This document shows, piece after piece, positions 51,840 to 60,388 of a stretch of DNA of 64,000 nt. The stretch comes from Kribbella steppae (GTDB lineage: Bacteria > Actinomycetota > Actinomycetes > Propionibacteriales > Kribbellaceae). Below the pieces are notes generated by a model, which saw only the letters and a list, made by a program, of their open reading frames with translations, was not told the origin of the DNA and searched no databases. The stretch lies in the NCBI RefSeq assembly GCF_004342025.1, contig NZ_SLWN01000015.1, positions 156,823-220,822 of the forward strand. Reading direction: 5' to 3'. Each line of letters starts with the position of its first letter. Positions within the stretch are counted from its first letter, which is position 1. The position numbers and the translations under genes are program-made.

Positions 51840-52550
51840 ATGGTCCAGCAGTACGGCGACACCGCCACCGCGACGCAGCCTGTCACCGCCACGATGCAGG
51901 TGCCTGACGACGCTGACGCGACCACCACCCAACGGTACGAGGAGGCGCGGGCGGCGGCGCACCGGGCGATGAGCAACGTGACCATCATTCCGGACCGGCC
52001 GTCGGCCGCACTGCAGGCCGAGCCGGAGGCGGAGCTGCTGTCCTACCGGGGTTTCAAGTTCGGGGCGGCCTTCTTCGGCTGGCTGATCGCCATTGCCATG
52101 TCGGTGGTGCTCACCTTGGCCGTGTCCGCAGCGGCCCTCGGTACGGCGGAGGTCCTCGACTACACCCGCGCCGACGCCGAGGCGCAGCCTGGCGCCGCGG
52201 GCATCACCGCCGCGACTGTCGGCGTACTCGTGCTGATCCTGGCCTTCTATACCGGTGGGTACGTCGCGGGACGGCTCGCGCGGTTCGACGGCGGGCGGAA
52301 CGGGTTCGGCGTGTGGATGTTCGCGTTCCTGTTCTCCGTGCTTGCGGCCGGAGCCGGTGCGCTCGTGAACAACCAGTACGACCTGCTCGACGAGGTCAGC
52401 CGGCCGGACGTGTCGCTGTCGACCGACACCATCACCACCGCAGGCATCATCGCCGCCGTCACACTGGTCGTGCTGACGCTCCTGTTCTCGATCGTCGGCG
52501 GGAAGGCGGGCAAGCGTTACCACGACAAGATCGACCGGCTGCTCGACTGA
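51840..52550 (+). CDS. Membrane protein, paralogue of the next gene
   Basis: A 236-residue protein with a ~70-residue polar N-terminus starting MVQQYGDT, then four transmembrane helices (AAFFGWLIAIAMSVVLTLAV; ITAATVGVLVLILAFYTGGY; GVWMFAFLFSVLAAGAGALV; AGIIAAVTLVVLTLLFSIVG). GGYVAGRLARFDGGRNG and GGKAGKRYHDKID are shared with the protein at 52638. I do not recognise the family. The start is ATG at 51840 after GAGGAGAAG. Confidence 0.75.
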   Translation: MVQQYGDTATATQPVTATMQVPDDADATTTQRYEEARAAAHRAMSNVTIIPDRPSAALQAEPEAELLSYRGFKFGAAFFGWLIAIAMSVVLTLAVSAAALGTAEVLDYTRADAEAQPGAAGITAATVGVLVLILAFYTGGYVAGRLARFDGGRNGFGVWMFAFLFSVLAAGAGALVNNQYDLLDEVSRPDVSLSTDTITTAGIIAAVTLVVLTLLFSIVGGKAGKRYHDKIDRLLD

Positions 52551-52637
52551 CCTTCAGTTACCGCCTCGCCACGCATAGCCAGCGTTCCGACGGGTACCGG
52601 AGGGACGACACGGGACTGTCTGGCGAGGAGAACTGAC

Positions 52638-53282
52638 ATGGTCCAGCAGTATCGGGACGACACCGACACACAGCAGCTCGATGGCAGAAAGGTCGTGGCC
52701 GAGCCTGACACCACGCCGCAGCCGCTGCACCGGGCTCGGGTCAAGACGTCGGCCGCCGATGAGGTGGACCCGGCGTACCGCGGGTTCAAGGGTGGTGCCG
52801 CGTTCTTCGGCTGGCTGGTCGCGGTCGGGCTGATCGCACTGCTCACCGGGATCGTCGGCGCGGTCGCTGCGGCGGTCGACTACGCGGTGACGATCGACTG
52901 GAACGCGGCCGAGGCGGAGGCCGGCACGATCGGCATCGTCTCCGGCGCGGCGCTGCTACTCATCCTGGCGATCGCCTACTACAACGGCGGGTACGTCGCC
53001 GGCCGGCTGGCCCGGTTCGATGGTGGGCGGCAAGGCCTCGGCGTCTGGCTGCTCGGCGTACTGGTGACTCTGGCCGTTGCGGCGATCGCTGCGCTGGCTG
53101 GTTCGCAGTACGACGTACTGGACCGGGTGGACCTGCCGTCCATACCGTTCACCGACGAGACGCTCACCGCGGGCGGGCTGATCGCGATCGGCGCGGCCGT
53201 ACTCGTGACGCTCTTCGCATCGGTGATCGGCGGCAAGGCGGGGCAGCGCTACCACCGCCGCATCGACACCAGCGGCGACTGA
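52638..53282 (+). CDS. Membrane protein, paralogue of the preceding gene
   Basis: A 214-residue protein starting MVQQYRDD with four transmembrane helices and the same motifs as its neighbour (YRGFKGGAAFFGWLVAVG; GGYVAGRLARFDGGRQG; IGGKAGQRYHRRID). The two are a tandem duplication that has diverged; even the first five residues and the upstream CGGGTA and GCGAGGAG stretches agree. Function is unknown. It is followed by a strong terminator. Confidence 0.75.
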   Translation: MVQQYRDDTDTQQLDGRKVVAEPDTTPQPLHRARVKTSAADEVDPAYRGFKGGAAFFGWLVAVGLIALLTGIVGAVAAAVDYAVTIDWNAAEAEAGTIGIVSGAALLLILAIAYYNGGYVAGRLARFDGGRQGLGVWLLGVLVTLAVAAIAALAGSQYDVLDRVDLPSIPFTDETLTAGGLIAIGAAVLVTLFASVIGGKAGQRYHRRIDTSGD

Positions 53283-53293
53283 CTCTCAGTGGA

Positions 53294-53330
53294 ACCCGGA
53301 CGGCGGATGACCCCTATCCGCCGTCCGGGT
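53294..53330 (+). terminator. Strong terminator after the membrane-protein pair
   Basis: ACCCGGACGGCGGAT (53294-53308) and ATCCGCCGTCCGGGT (53316-53330) form a perfect 15-bp stem with a 7-base loop, 12 bp after the stop, followed by CTTCGTTGTG. Confidence 0.85.
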
Positions 53331-53371
53331 CTTCGTTGTGCTGACCCGTCGGCCGGTGCAGGATGCCGGAC

Positions 53372-54073
53372 ATGACCCGAACCGCGCTCGTCGTCGGAGG
53401 TACGAGCGGTATCGGCGCGGCCACCGCGCTCCGCCTCGTCATCGACGGCGCGACCGTGATCGCGGCCGGACTCGGCACGTCGGCCGCCTCACCCGAGCTC
53501 CGGAAGGCGACCCGGCTGCACGAACTGGACCTCCGCGAGCCGGGCGCCCTGGAAGACCTGATCGGATCCCTCGACCAACTCGACGTACTGGTCAACGCGG
53601 CCGGCATTGTCCGGCGCGGTGACGAGCACCGGCCCGAGGTGTTCCGGGAGGTTGTCGAGATCAACCTCACCGGCGCAATGCGGGCGGCCGAGGCGGCGCA
53701 CGACCTGCTCGCGGCCAGCCGCGGCTGCATCGTCAACGTCGCCTCGATGCTGAGCTACTTCGGCGGTCCGCTCGTGCCCGGCTACAGCGCCAGCAAGGGC
53801 GGCATCGTCCAGCTCACCAAGTCGCTCGCGGTCGCCTGGGCGGCCGATGGCATCCGGGTGAACGCGGTCGCACCCGGCTGGATCGCCACCGAACTCACGT
53901 CCGCCCTGCAAGCCGATCCGGTCGCCGCCGACCGGATCCTCTCCCGTACGCCGATGGCCCGCTGGGGTACGTCGGAAGAGGTCGCCGGTGCGATCGCCTT
54001 CCTGGCCGGTCCCGACGCGGGATTCGTCACCGGCGCCGTCCTGGCCGTAGACGGCGGCTACCAGAGCGTGTGA
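53372..54073 (+). CDS. Short-chain dehydrogenase/reductase (SDR)
   Basis: A 233-residue classical SDR: cofactor loop VVGGTSGIGAAT, NAAG motif (VLVNAAGIV), and catalytic Ser-Tyr-Lys in NVASMLSYFGG and GYSASKGG. The end DGGYQSV is typical of the 3-oxoacyl-ACP reductase-like group. The ATG at 53372 follows AGGATGCC; an ATG 9 bp upstream is also possible. It is 10 bp from a cupin dioxygenase-like gene, so both may act on an aromatic or ketone compound. Confidence 0.85.
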   Translation: MTRTALVVGGTSGIGAATALRLVIDGATVIAAGLGTSAASPELRKATRLHELDLREPGALEDLIGSLDQLDVLVNAAGIVRRGDEHRPEVFREVVEINLTGAMRAAEAAHDLLAASRGCIVNVASMLSYFGGPLVPGYSASKGGIVQLTKSLAVAWAADGIRVNAVAPGWIATELTSALQADPVAADRILSRTPMARWGTSEEVAGAIAFLAGPDAGFVTGAVLAVDGGYQSV

Positions 54074-54083
54074 AGGAGCTTCG

Positions 54084-54566
54084 ATGATCCCGGTTTCGGC
54101 AGGTGTTCCCGCGGAGATCGCCGTACCGGCGGTGCCCGAGGACGATCGGTTGTGGGTGCAGCAGGCGCCCGACGTGTGGTTCCGGCCGCTGATGCTGAAC
54201 ACGATCACCGGGCAGTGGTGCAACCTGCTCAAGGTGACCCGGTCCGGCATCGTCTCGCGGCACCGGCACCCGAGCGCGGTGTTCGGGTATGTGATCAAGG
54301 GCAAGTGGCAGTACGACGAACACGACTGGGTCGCGGAGACCGGGTCGTTCGTCTACGAGCCGCCGGGCGAGATCCACACGCTGCGCGTGCCGGAGGACTG
54401 CACCGAGATGATCACGTTCTTCAACATCTCCGGCGCGATGATCTACGTCGACGACGACGGCAACCAGATCGGGTACGAGGACACCTTCACCAAGATCCAG
54501 CTGTGCCGCGACCACTACGGCGCCAACGGCCTCGGCGCCGACTACGTCGACCAGTTCATCCGGTGA
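54084..54566 (+). CDS. 2,4'-dihydroxyacetophenone dioxygenase-like cupin protein
   Basis: A 160-residue cupin with metal-ligand motifs RHRHPSAVFGYVIKGKW and EIHTLRVP. The pattern WVQQAPDVWFRPLMLNTITGQW and the length match the 2,4'-dihydroxyacetophenone dioxygenase family, which cleaves a C-C bond next to a ketone with Fe(II). It is coupled to the SDR (10-bp gap) and its end overlaps the LysR gene end by 11 bp. The real substrate is unknown. Confidence 0.8.
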   Translation: MIPVSAGVPAEIAVPAVPEDDRLWVQQAPDVWFRPLMLNTITGQWCNLLKVTRSGIVSRHRHPSAVFGYVIKGKWQYDEHDWVAETGSFVYEPPGEIHTLRVPEDCTEMITFFNISGAMIYVDDDGNQIGYEDTFTKIQLCRDHYGANGLGADYVDQFIR

Positions 54567-55437
54567 TCTCGCGGATCACGTCGATGACGTGGTCGAGTGC
54601 TGGTGATCGTTGACTGTGCTTCCGGCAGAAGATCGCGACCTGGCGCTCGACGCCGGCGTCGTCGATGGGCACCAGACGTACGCCGGTGAGGTTCGCGGTG
54701 CTGACCGCGAGCTCGTTGGTGACGCCCACACCGAGACCGTGGCGGACCAACGACAGCAGGGTTTGCGGCTGGTTGGTGCGGAACGCGGACTCCGGGTTGA
54801 GGCCCGCGGACGCGAAGGCAAGATGCGATTCGAACTGACGTGGTCCGGAGCTCTCGCCGATCGAGATGAGCGGGAGCGCGGCCAACTGCTCCAGGCTGAC
54901 GGACTCGGCAGCCGCGAGCGGGTGTGACTCGGCGAAGACCGCGACCAGCGGCTCGCGCCACAGCTCCTCGTGCACCAGGGACTCGTCGGCTACGAGTGGG
55001 TGGACCGGACGGATCGCCAGGTCGATGTCACCGCGGAGCAGCGCGCTCTCCAGGTCGACGCTCGGCCCTTCGACCAGGTGCAGCGTGATGTTGTCTGGCA
55101 GGCGCCGTACGACCTGGGGAAAGAGGTGCGCGGCCGCGCTCGGGTACGCGCCGAAGCGGACCTCTCCCCCGCCTGAGGACAGGTGGTGCAGCCGGCTGAG
55201 GATCTCCTCGGCGTGCGGCAGCAGAGCCCGGCCTTCCGGGGTGAGCCGAGCCGGGTGGGCGGTGCGGTCGAAGAGCTGTACGCCGAGGGCGCGTTCGAGG
55301 TCGGCCACGTGTTCGCTGATCCGGGACTGACCGCGGAAGACCGCTTTCCCGGCCGCGGAGAACCCACCGTGCCGGGCGACCGCGACGAAGCTGACGATCC
55401 AGTCCATCCGGTAGCTGTACGCCGCGGTCAGGTCCAT
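54556..55437 (-). CDS. LysR family transcriptional regulator
   Basis: About 293 residues. The N-terminal winged helix (MDWIVSFVAVARHGGFSAAG; FRGQSRISEHVADLERALGV) and the two-lobed effector-binding domain (VRFGAYPSAAAHLFPQ; LAIRPVHPLV) are complete. It lies between the SDR/cupin pair, convergent with it, and a divergent flavin monooxygenase 52 bp away. LysR proteins usually control the divergent neighbour, so the monooxygenase gene is the best target. The start could also be at a GTG 9 bp upstream or an ATG about 30 bp downstream. Confidence 0.85.
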   Translation of the reverse strand: MDLTAAYSYRMDWIVSFVAVARHGGFSAAGKAVFRGQSRISEHVADLERALGVQLFDRTAHPARLTPEGRALLPHAEEILSRLHHLSSGGGEVRFGAYPSAAAHLFPQVVRRLPDNITLHLVEGPSVDLESALLRGDIDLAIRPVHPLVADESLVHEELWREPLVAVFAESHPLAAAESVSLEQLAALPLISIGESSGPRQFESHLAFASAGLNPESAFRTNQPQTLLSLVRHGLGVGVTNELAVSTANLTGVRLVPIDDAGVERQVAIFCRKHSQRSPALDHVIDVIREITG

Positions 55438-55489
55438 GAGCTCCACGCTAGCCGGGAAGAGCCTGCGGGTCCGGAATGTTGAGCTGGGT

Positions 55490-56539
55490 GTGAAGGTCGT
55501 TGTGATCGGGGCAGGCCAGGCCGGGTTGTCGGCTGCTTATCACCTGGTTCGGATGGGATTCACGCCGTACGACGAGGTCGTCGTACTCGACCGGAATCCG
55601 GCGCCGGGCGGCGCGTGGCAGCACCGGTGGGACTCGCTGACCATGCACGACGTGCACGGGATCGCGAACCTGCCGGGTGTCCCAGTGCCTCCGACTGTCG
55701 ACTCGGAGCGGGCAAACGTGTTTGTGCCGACGTACTTCGCCGACTATGAGAAGCGGTTCGAGCTGCCTGTACTGCGGCCTGTCGCGGTGTCGAGCGTGCA
55801 TCGACGGGATGAGTTGTTCGAGGTGCGGACCGACCAGTCGACCTACGTGGCTGAGGCGATCGTGAACGCGACCGGAACGTGGAATCGGCCGTTCATTCCC
55901 TGGTATCCGGGGATCGAGACGTTCGGTGGGCGGCAGTTGCATACGGCGGACTATCCGGGTGCCGCCGATTTCGCCGGTCAGCACGTGCTTGTGGTCGGCG
56001 GGGGCGCGTCGGCGGTGCAGTTGCTCGCGGAGATCTCCGAGGTCGCGTCGACGACCTGGGTGACGCGGCGGCCGCCGGAGTGGCGGACGGGTGAGGAGTT
56101 CGGGCCCGAGCTCGGGCGTCGCGTCGTCGCCAAGGTCGAGGAGCGGGTGCGGGCCGGGCTGCCACCGCGGAGCGTGGTGAGCGTGACGGGTTTGCAGCTG
56201 CGCGAGCAGGAGCAGGACGCTTGGCGGCGCGGGGTCTATTCACGGCAGCCGATGTTCTCCCGGATCACACCCGACGGCGTCGAATGGCCCGACGGCCGGA
56301 CCCTGCACGTCGACGCAATCCTGTGGGCCACAGGCTTCCGCGCCGACCTCGCCCACCTGGCGCCACTGCGCTTGCGCGAACCGTCCGGCGGCATCCGCAT
56401 GGACGGCACCCGCACAGTCCTGGACCCGCGCATCCACCTCGTCGGCTACGGCCCCTCAGCGAGTACGATCGGCGCCAACCGCGCCGGCTTCACCGCCGCC
56501 CGCGACCTCCGCAACCTCCTCCAACCCCTCGCCGCCTGA
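55490..56539 (+). CDS. Flavin-containing monooxygenase (Baeyer-Villiger/FMO-like)
   Basis: About 349 residues. The FAD loop VVVIGAGQAGLSAAYHL is at the start, the NADPH loop VLVVGGGASAVQLLAE in the middle, and ILWATGFRADLAHL is the conserved C-terminal ATG motif. The FMO identifying sequence is only partly recognisable, so a related NAD(P)-flavin oxidoreductase is possible. The GTG at 55490 gives the family N-terminus but has a weak ribosome-binding site. Its last 84 bp overlap the convergent MFS gene. Confidence 0.83.
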   Translation: MKVVVIGAGQAGLSAAYHLVRMGFTPYDEVVVLDRNPAPGGAWQHRWDSLTMHDVHGIANLPGVPVPPTVDSERANVFVPTYFADYEKRFELPVLRPVAVSSVHRRDELFEVRTDQSTYVAEAIVNATGTWNRPFIPWYPGIETFGGRQLHTADYPGAADFAGQHVLVVGGGASAVQLLAEISEVASTTWVTRRPPEWRTGEEFGPELGRRVVAKVEERVRAGLPPRSVVSVTGLQLREQEQDAWRRGVYSRQPMFSRITPDGVEWPDGRTLHVDAILWATGFRADLAHLAPLRLREPSGGIRMDGTRTVLDPRIHLVGYGPSASTIGANRAGFTAARDLRNLLQPLAA

Positions 56540-57733
56540 ATCCAGTGCCCAAGCGCGATGCCGGCGTACGGCGAGTGGGATGAAGGTGCCGGCGGTCAGG
56601 AAGATGAGGGCGGTGAGCAACCAGCCGGGCCAGCCCCAGCCGACTGCGATGGTGGTGAGGATGAGTGGGGCGACCATGTCGCCGACCTGGCGGCCCATGG
56701 CGTAGGCGCCTTGGTACTGGCCCTGGGCGCCGGGTGGGGCCAGCTCGAAGCTGATCCCCCAGCCGCCGGCGGATTGGAGCATCTCGCCGATCACGTGGAC
56801 GAGTGCGGCGACGACCAGCAGGCCGATGGTCACCGCTCCGGAGGTGACGTCGGTGAGGGCCAGGACCGCGCACGCCACGGCCAGCAGCAAGCCCGCTCGG
56901 CGGCCGGCCCGTGCTGCGCCCGCCAGGTGCTCTGTGCCTCGGGCGACCCGGATCTGCAGGAGAACGACGGCAACCGAGTTCAGCACCATCAGGACCGCGA
57001 TCAGCCAGCGCGGAGCGTCGGTCGCGGTCGCCACCCAGAGCGGGATGGCCACCTGAGCCATCGCGGCATGCATGCTGAGCACCCCGTCCAGCGCGACGAA
57101 GGCAAGGAACGGCCAGTCCCGCAGCGCGGCCAGGGCAGACGGACCGGTTGCCGCTGTCACCCGTTCCACCTCAGGCATCCCGAACCGGACCAGCCCGGCA
57201 GTGACCAGGTACGTCGCCGCGTTCGCAAGCAACGCGATCACGTAGACCTCCCGCCGGTCGACCGCGAGCACGATCCCGGCCACGCCCATCCCGACAGCCA
57301 TCCCGACGTTGGTCGCGACGCGCAGGATCGCCCGGGTCCGGACCCGCTGATCGGCCGGCGAGACTCCAGCGATCAGTGCGCCCTTGGCACCACGCTGGCC
57401 CGAGTCCGCGACCGCGGTCACTGCGGCGATCACGACGTACACGGGAAACGAACGAACCTGGGTCAGGGCGGTCATGGTGATCGCCTGCAGGATGAGGAAG
57501 CCGACGTACGCGCGGTTGGGTCCGAGCCGGTCGGCGACGGTGCCGAGCGGGGTGCTGGTCACCAGGCCGACGAGCCCGGCGACGGTCAGGCCGACACCGA
57601 CCTGCCCGACGGACAACCCGGCTGCCCGAGTCAGGTAGAGCGCACCAATCGCAAAGTAGAGGCCGTTGCCGAGCGTGTTGACCAGCGTGGCGAAGACCAG
57701 GCGACGTACGGCAGGCGGAAGAGATGCGGTCAC
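56456..57733 (-). CDS. MFS transporter (12 helices)
   Basis: A 425-residue membrane protein with about 12 helices. Motif A is seen in GTVADRLGPNRAYVG, and the N-terminal LVFATLVNTLGNGLYFAIGALYL and DSGQRGAKGALIAGVSP match the small MFS group found beside ArsR regulators. It probably exports a small molecule. The final ~28 residues (EGLEEVAEVAGGGEAGAVGA) are acidic and Gly-rich and are encoded antisense to the flavin monooxygenase end, an 84-bp overlap. It is 55 bp downstream of the ArsR gene on the same strand. Confidence 0.85.
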   Translation of the reverse strand: MTASLPPAVRRLVFATLVNTLGNGLYFAIGALYLTRAAGLSVGQVGVGLTVAGLVGLVTSTPLGTVADRLGPNRAYVGFLILQAITMTALTQVRSFPVYVVIAAVTAVADSGQRGAKGALIAGVSPADQRVRTRAILRVATNVGMAVGMGVAGIVLAVDRREVYVIALLANAATYLVTAGLVRFGMPEVERVTAATGPSALAALRDWPFLAFVALDGVLSMHAAMAQVAIPLWVATATDAPRWLIAVLMVLNSVAVVLLQIRVARGTEHLAGAARAGRRAGLLLAVACAVLALTDVTSGAVTIGLLVVAALVHVIGEMLQSAGGWGISFELAPPGAQGQYQGAYAMGRQVGDMVAPLILTTIAVGWGWPGWLLTALIFLTAGTFIPLAVRRHRAWALDSGGEGLEEVAEVAGGGEAGAVGADRTR

Positions 57734-57788
57734 AGTTGGCCACTCAACCCCAGGCCCGGGCGATTGCCCGTTGGACTGACGGATTCCG

Positions 57789-58844
57789 TCAGCGCATTAC
57801 TAGGTCAAGGAGGTCTGTGCCGAGGTTGCGCATGGCTTCTTCGTCTAGGCGGTAGGCAACGAAGCGGCCTTGGCGTTCGGCGGTGACCAGGCCGGCTCGG
57901 GTGAGGGCTCGGAGGTGGCGGGTGACTTGGGTGGGGTGAAGGCTCCAGAGGGCTGCAATTTCGCCTGCGGTTCGGGGTTCGCTGGCTACGGCTCGGCAGA
58001 CCTGGAGGCGGTCGGGGGCGGCCAGGGCTTCCAGGCGGTGGCGGACCTGTTGTGCGGTGGGTACGGCGTCTCGGCGGCCGCCGGCCGGGTAGATGACGGT
58101 GAGGGGTTCGCCGGGGATCTCGCCGAGGAAGAGGTGCGGTGCGATGTAGTTGCTGGGGACAAGGAGTAGCGACCGCTCGGCCAGGTCGATGCGCTTGTTC
58201 TGCACCTTCTGCACCAGCACGTTGTCCTTGTCACGTACGTCGACCGAGCTGTCCAGCGACCGCAGCATCGCGGCCACCCCGTCCCGCAACGCCAGGTCCC
58301 GGTCCTGTCGGCCGCGGGCGGCGAGGGCGTCCCGCGACTCCTCCCACACCTCCCGGAACCACTCCTCCCAGCACGCGTCCAGCAGGTCGACGAAGCGCCG
58401 TACCGGCTCGGCGGGGTCGGTCAGCAACGCCTCGACCAGGTCAGCCACCGCGCGGCCTCTACTCCGCGCCCAGTGGAGTACAGCGTCCGCGTCGGTGGTC
58501 CTGCTGCTCAGTGGACGACCACGCAGCGGCCGGACGAGCTCAGCAGCCAAGTCCTCTGGCGTACGAGCCCGCAACGCCTTCAGCTCGTCTTGCCACGTCG
58601 GCATGCCTGTCGCCGCACTCGTGGCGAAGAAGCGCGCCCTGACGGCGCGCACCGTCCAGGTCCACTGCGACAGCTCGTCCCGCAGTACGGCGGGAAGTCG
58701 CACGGCGGCTGCCCAGTCGGTACGGTCGTGGTGTCGTGGCTCGGCTAGCACGTGCAACGCGCAGCCGAGCTCGATCAGGGGTGAGGCGACGTGGCGGATC
58801 CGCTCGGGGTCGAGCTGGCTCACGCCGGCGAGAACAGTCGGCAC
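57789..58844 (-). CDS. ArsR family regulator with DUF5937 N-terminal domain
   Basis: A 351-residue regulator. Residues ~1-260 (LDPERIRHVASPLIELGCAL, ARSRGRAVADLVEALLTDP) fit DUF5937; the last ~75 form an ArsR winged helix (RLEALAAPDRLQVCRAVA; LHPTQVTRHLRALTRAG; VTAERQGRFVAYRL). No metal-binding cysteines are seen, so the effector is probably organic. The GTG at 58844 starts 8 bp after the GyrI-like gene. It probably regulates the MFS gene 55 bp downstream. Confidence 0.8.
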   Translation of the reverse strand: MPTVLAGVSQLDPERIRHVASPLIELGCALHVLAEPRHHDRTDWAAAVRLPAVLRDELSQWTWTVRAVRARFFATSAATGMPTWQDELKALRARTPEDLAAELVRPLRGRPLSSRTTDADAVLHWARSRGRAVADLVEALLTDPAEPVRRFVDLLDACWEEWFREVWEESRDALAARGRQDRDLALRDGVAAMLRSLDSSVDVRDKDNVLVQKVQNKRIDLAERSLLLVPSNYIAPHLFLGEIPGEPLTVIYPAGGRRDAVPTAQQVRHRLEALAAPDRLQVCRAVASEPRTAGEIAALWSLHPTQVTRHLRALTRAGLVTAERQGRFVAYRLDEEAMRNLGTDLLDLVMR

Positions 58845-58852
58845 AGAGCCGC

Positions 58853-59326
58853 TCAGTCCTTCAGCTTGAACTCGAGGTCGGTCTCCCAGTCGTTCATGTC
58901 GGGGACCTCGCGCGGGTCGGACTTGTAGATCTCCAGCCGGGCCGTCCAGCTGTTGCCGTGGGCATCCCACTCCAGGCCCTGCTCGGTCGCCCAGGCGAGC
59001 AGGTCGCGGGTGACCTCGAGCAGACCGTCCGGGTGGCCGTGGTGGGTCACCGTCGCGTAGCGGCCGGCCGGGAGTACGCCGGTGACGATCTCACCCTCGC
59101 CGTGCTGCAGATCGTCGACCGGGAACCCGATCTCCATGACCAGACCGGCGTCCATGTCCACCACGTCGTACCTGAAGAACGGCGCGTCGTTGGGCGCGAT
59201 CTCGTGCGCGGCGAGCCAGGACACCACTTCGCCCATCCGGTCGGCGAACGCCGCGATCCCGTCCATCGCGACCTTTCCCCGCAACGCGACGTACGGCCGC
59301 TCGGCGCGCTCCACAATCTCCGGCAT
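58853..59326 (-). CDS. GyrI-like small-molecule-binding protein
   Basis: A 157-residue protein with the SHS2/GyrI-like fold: PYVALRGKVAMDGIAAF, MEIGFPVDDLQHGEGEI and LPAGRYATVTHHGHPDGL, ending DWETDLEFKL. Stand-alone GyrI-like proteins bind hydrophobic small molecules; some hydrolyse toxins. It is in a three-gene group with the SnoaL-like gene 28 bp upstream and ArsR 8 bp downstream. Confidence 0.85.
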   Translation of the reverse strand: MPEIVERAERPYVALRGKVAMDGIAAFADRMGEVVSWLAAHEIAPNDAPFFRYDVVDMDAGLVMEIGFPVDDLQHGEGEIVTGVLPAGRYATVTHHGHPDGLLEVTRDLLAWATEQGLEWDAHGNSWTARLEIYKSDPREVPDMNDWETDLEFKLKD

Positions 59327-59354
59327 CCCACACCCTCCCGACTCGTCGATCCCC

Positions 59355-59750
59355 TCAACCTAACGCCTGCCGGATGGCGAAGGTGTCCTGGTACTCCCGC
59401 CAGCCGGCGATCTTCCCGTCCCGGACCCGCAGTACGCCGATGAAGCGCGCGGCGGCCCGCTGTCCGGTCGTGGTGATCACCCCGCCGAGCTCGTACTCGA
59501 TCACCGCGACCTCCGGGTCCAGCGTCTCGTGCACCGCCAGCTTGGTGAAGCGGTCGAACCTCGCCGGGAACCCGGCCCGGCTGGGCTCAGCGAACGCGAG
59601 CCACTCCTCCCGGCCGTCCCACCGCAGCGGACCGCCCGGCGCGAACGGCACCTCCATCACCACGTCCTCGGCCAGCAGGTCGTCCATCGCCGCCGGGTCC
59701 CAGAGCCAGCCCTGGCCCATCCGATCGATCACCGAGTGCAGGTCCGACAT
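59355..59750 (-). CDS. SnoaL-like (NTF2 fold) protein
   Basis: A 131-residue protein with a SnoaL/NTF2-like fold: WLWDPAAMDDLLAEDVVMEV, VIEYELGGVITTTG and VRDGKIAGWREYQDTFAIR. It may be a ligand-binding protein or an isomerase/hydrolase of unknown substrate. The ATG at 59750 after GGAGGCGG is preferred to an ATG 27 bp upstream. It is divergent from the TetR gene with two operators in the gap, so TetR probably represses it. Confidence 0.82.
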   Translation of the reverse strand: MSDLHSVIDRMGQGWLWDPAAMDDLLAEDVVMEVPFAPGGPLRWDGREEWLAFAEPSRAGFPARFDRFTKLAVHETLDPEVAVIEYELGGVITTTGQRAAARFIGVLRVRDGKIAGWREYQDTFAIRQALG

Positions 59751-59766
59751 CGCCGCCTCCAGAAAG

Positions 59767-59814
59767 TGAGTCACCACTCAGGTTTCATCCAGCACTATAG
59801 TGAGTGGCCACTCA
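59767..59814. promoter_or_regulatory. Paired TetR operators
   Basis: TGAGTGGCCACTCA (59801-59814) is a perfect 14-bp palindrome; TGAGTCACCACTCA (59767-59780) is a second copy with an imperfect centre. Their centres are 34 bp apart, about three helical turns, so both would face the same side of the DNA. They lie between the SnoaL-like gene and the tetR gene and would let TetR control both directions. Confidence 0.75.
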
Positions 59815-59840
59815 GCTTTCAAAGAGAAGGGGATCCGGAG

Positions 59841-60353
59841 TTGCGGACGGACGCGCAGCGGAACCGTACGGCGATCCTGGCCGCCGCGACCGAGGCGTTC
59901 GCCGAGCACGGGCCGAAGGCGACGACCGAGCAGGTGGCGATCCGGGCCGGCGTCGCGGTCGGCACGGTGTTCCGGCACTTCCCGACCAAGGACGCGCTGC
60001 TGGTCGCGATCATGAAGGAGTCGCTGCAACGCCTGACCGGACTGGCCGCCGAGGCGACCCTGTTCGACTTCATCAGCGCGGTCGTCGACGAGGCCGTCCG
60101 GACCAGGACCGTGGTGGCGGCGCTGGCCGGCCCGGAGCTCGATGTCGGCGACGCGTTGCGGGGACTGACCGACGAGATCGGCCGACTGCTGAAGCAGGCG
60201 AAGGCGGCCGGTGAGGTGCGTACCGCCGTACGCGTGGACGAAGTGATGGCGTTGATGACCGCGGCCGCTCAGGCCGCACAGCAGGGCGGCTGGCCGGTAG
60301 ACCTGCGGCGACGCACGCTGGCGGTTATCTTCAGAGGCCTGGCGTCCGAGTAG
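59841..60353 (+). CDS. TetR family transcriptional regulator
   Basis: About 170 residues. The helix-turn-helix is RNRTAILAAATEAFAEHG and TEQVAIRAGVAVGTVFRHFPTKDALL. The start is a TTG at 59841-59843 immediately after GGGATCCGGAG; no better in-frame start exists. The C-terminal ligand domain is short. It should repress itself and the divergent SnoaL-like gene through the palindromes at 59767-59814. DUF1906 follows 35 bp downstream. Confidence 0.85.
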   Translation: MRTDAQRNRTAILAAATEAFAEHGPKATTEQVAIRAGVAVGTVFRHFPTKDALLVAIMKESLQRLTGLAAEATLFDFISAVVDEAVRTRTVVAALAGPELDVGDALRGLTDEIGRLLKQAKAAGEVRTAVRVDEVMALMTAAAQAAQQGGWPVDLRRRTLAVIFRGLASE

Positions 60354-60388
60354 CTGCCAGGCGTCTACTGAGGTGGGGGGTGATCGCG

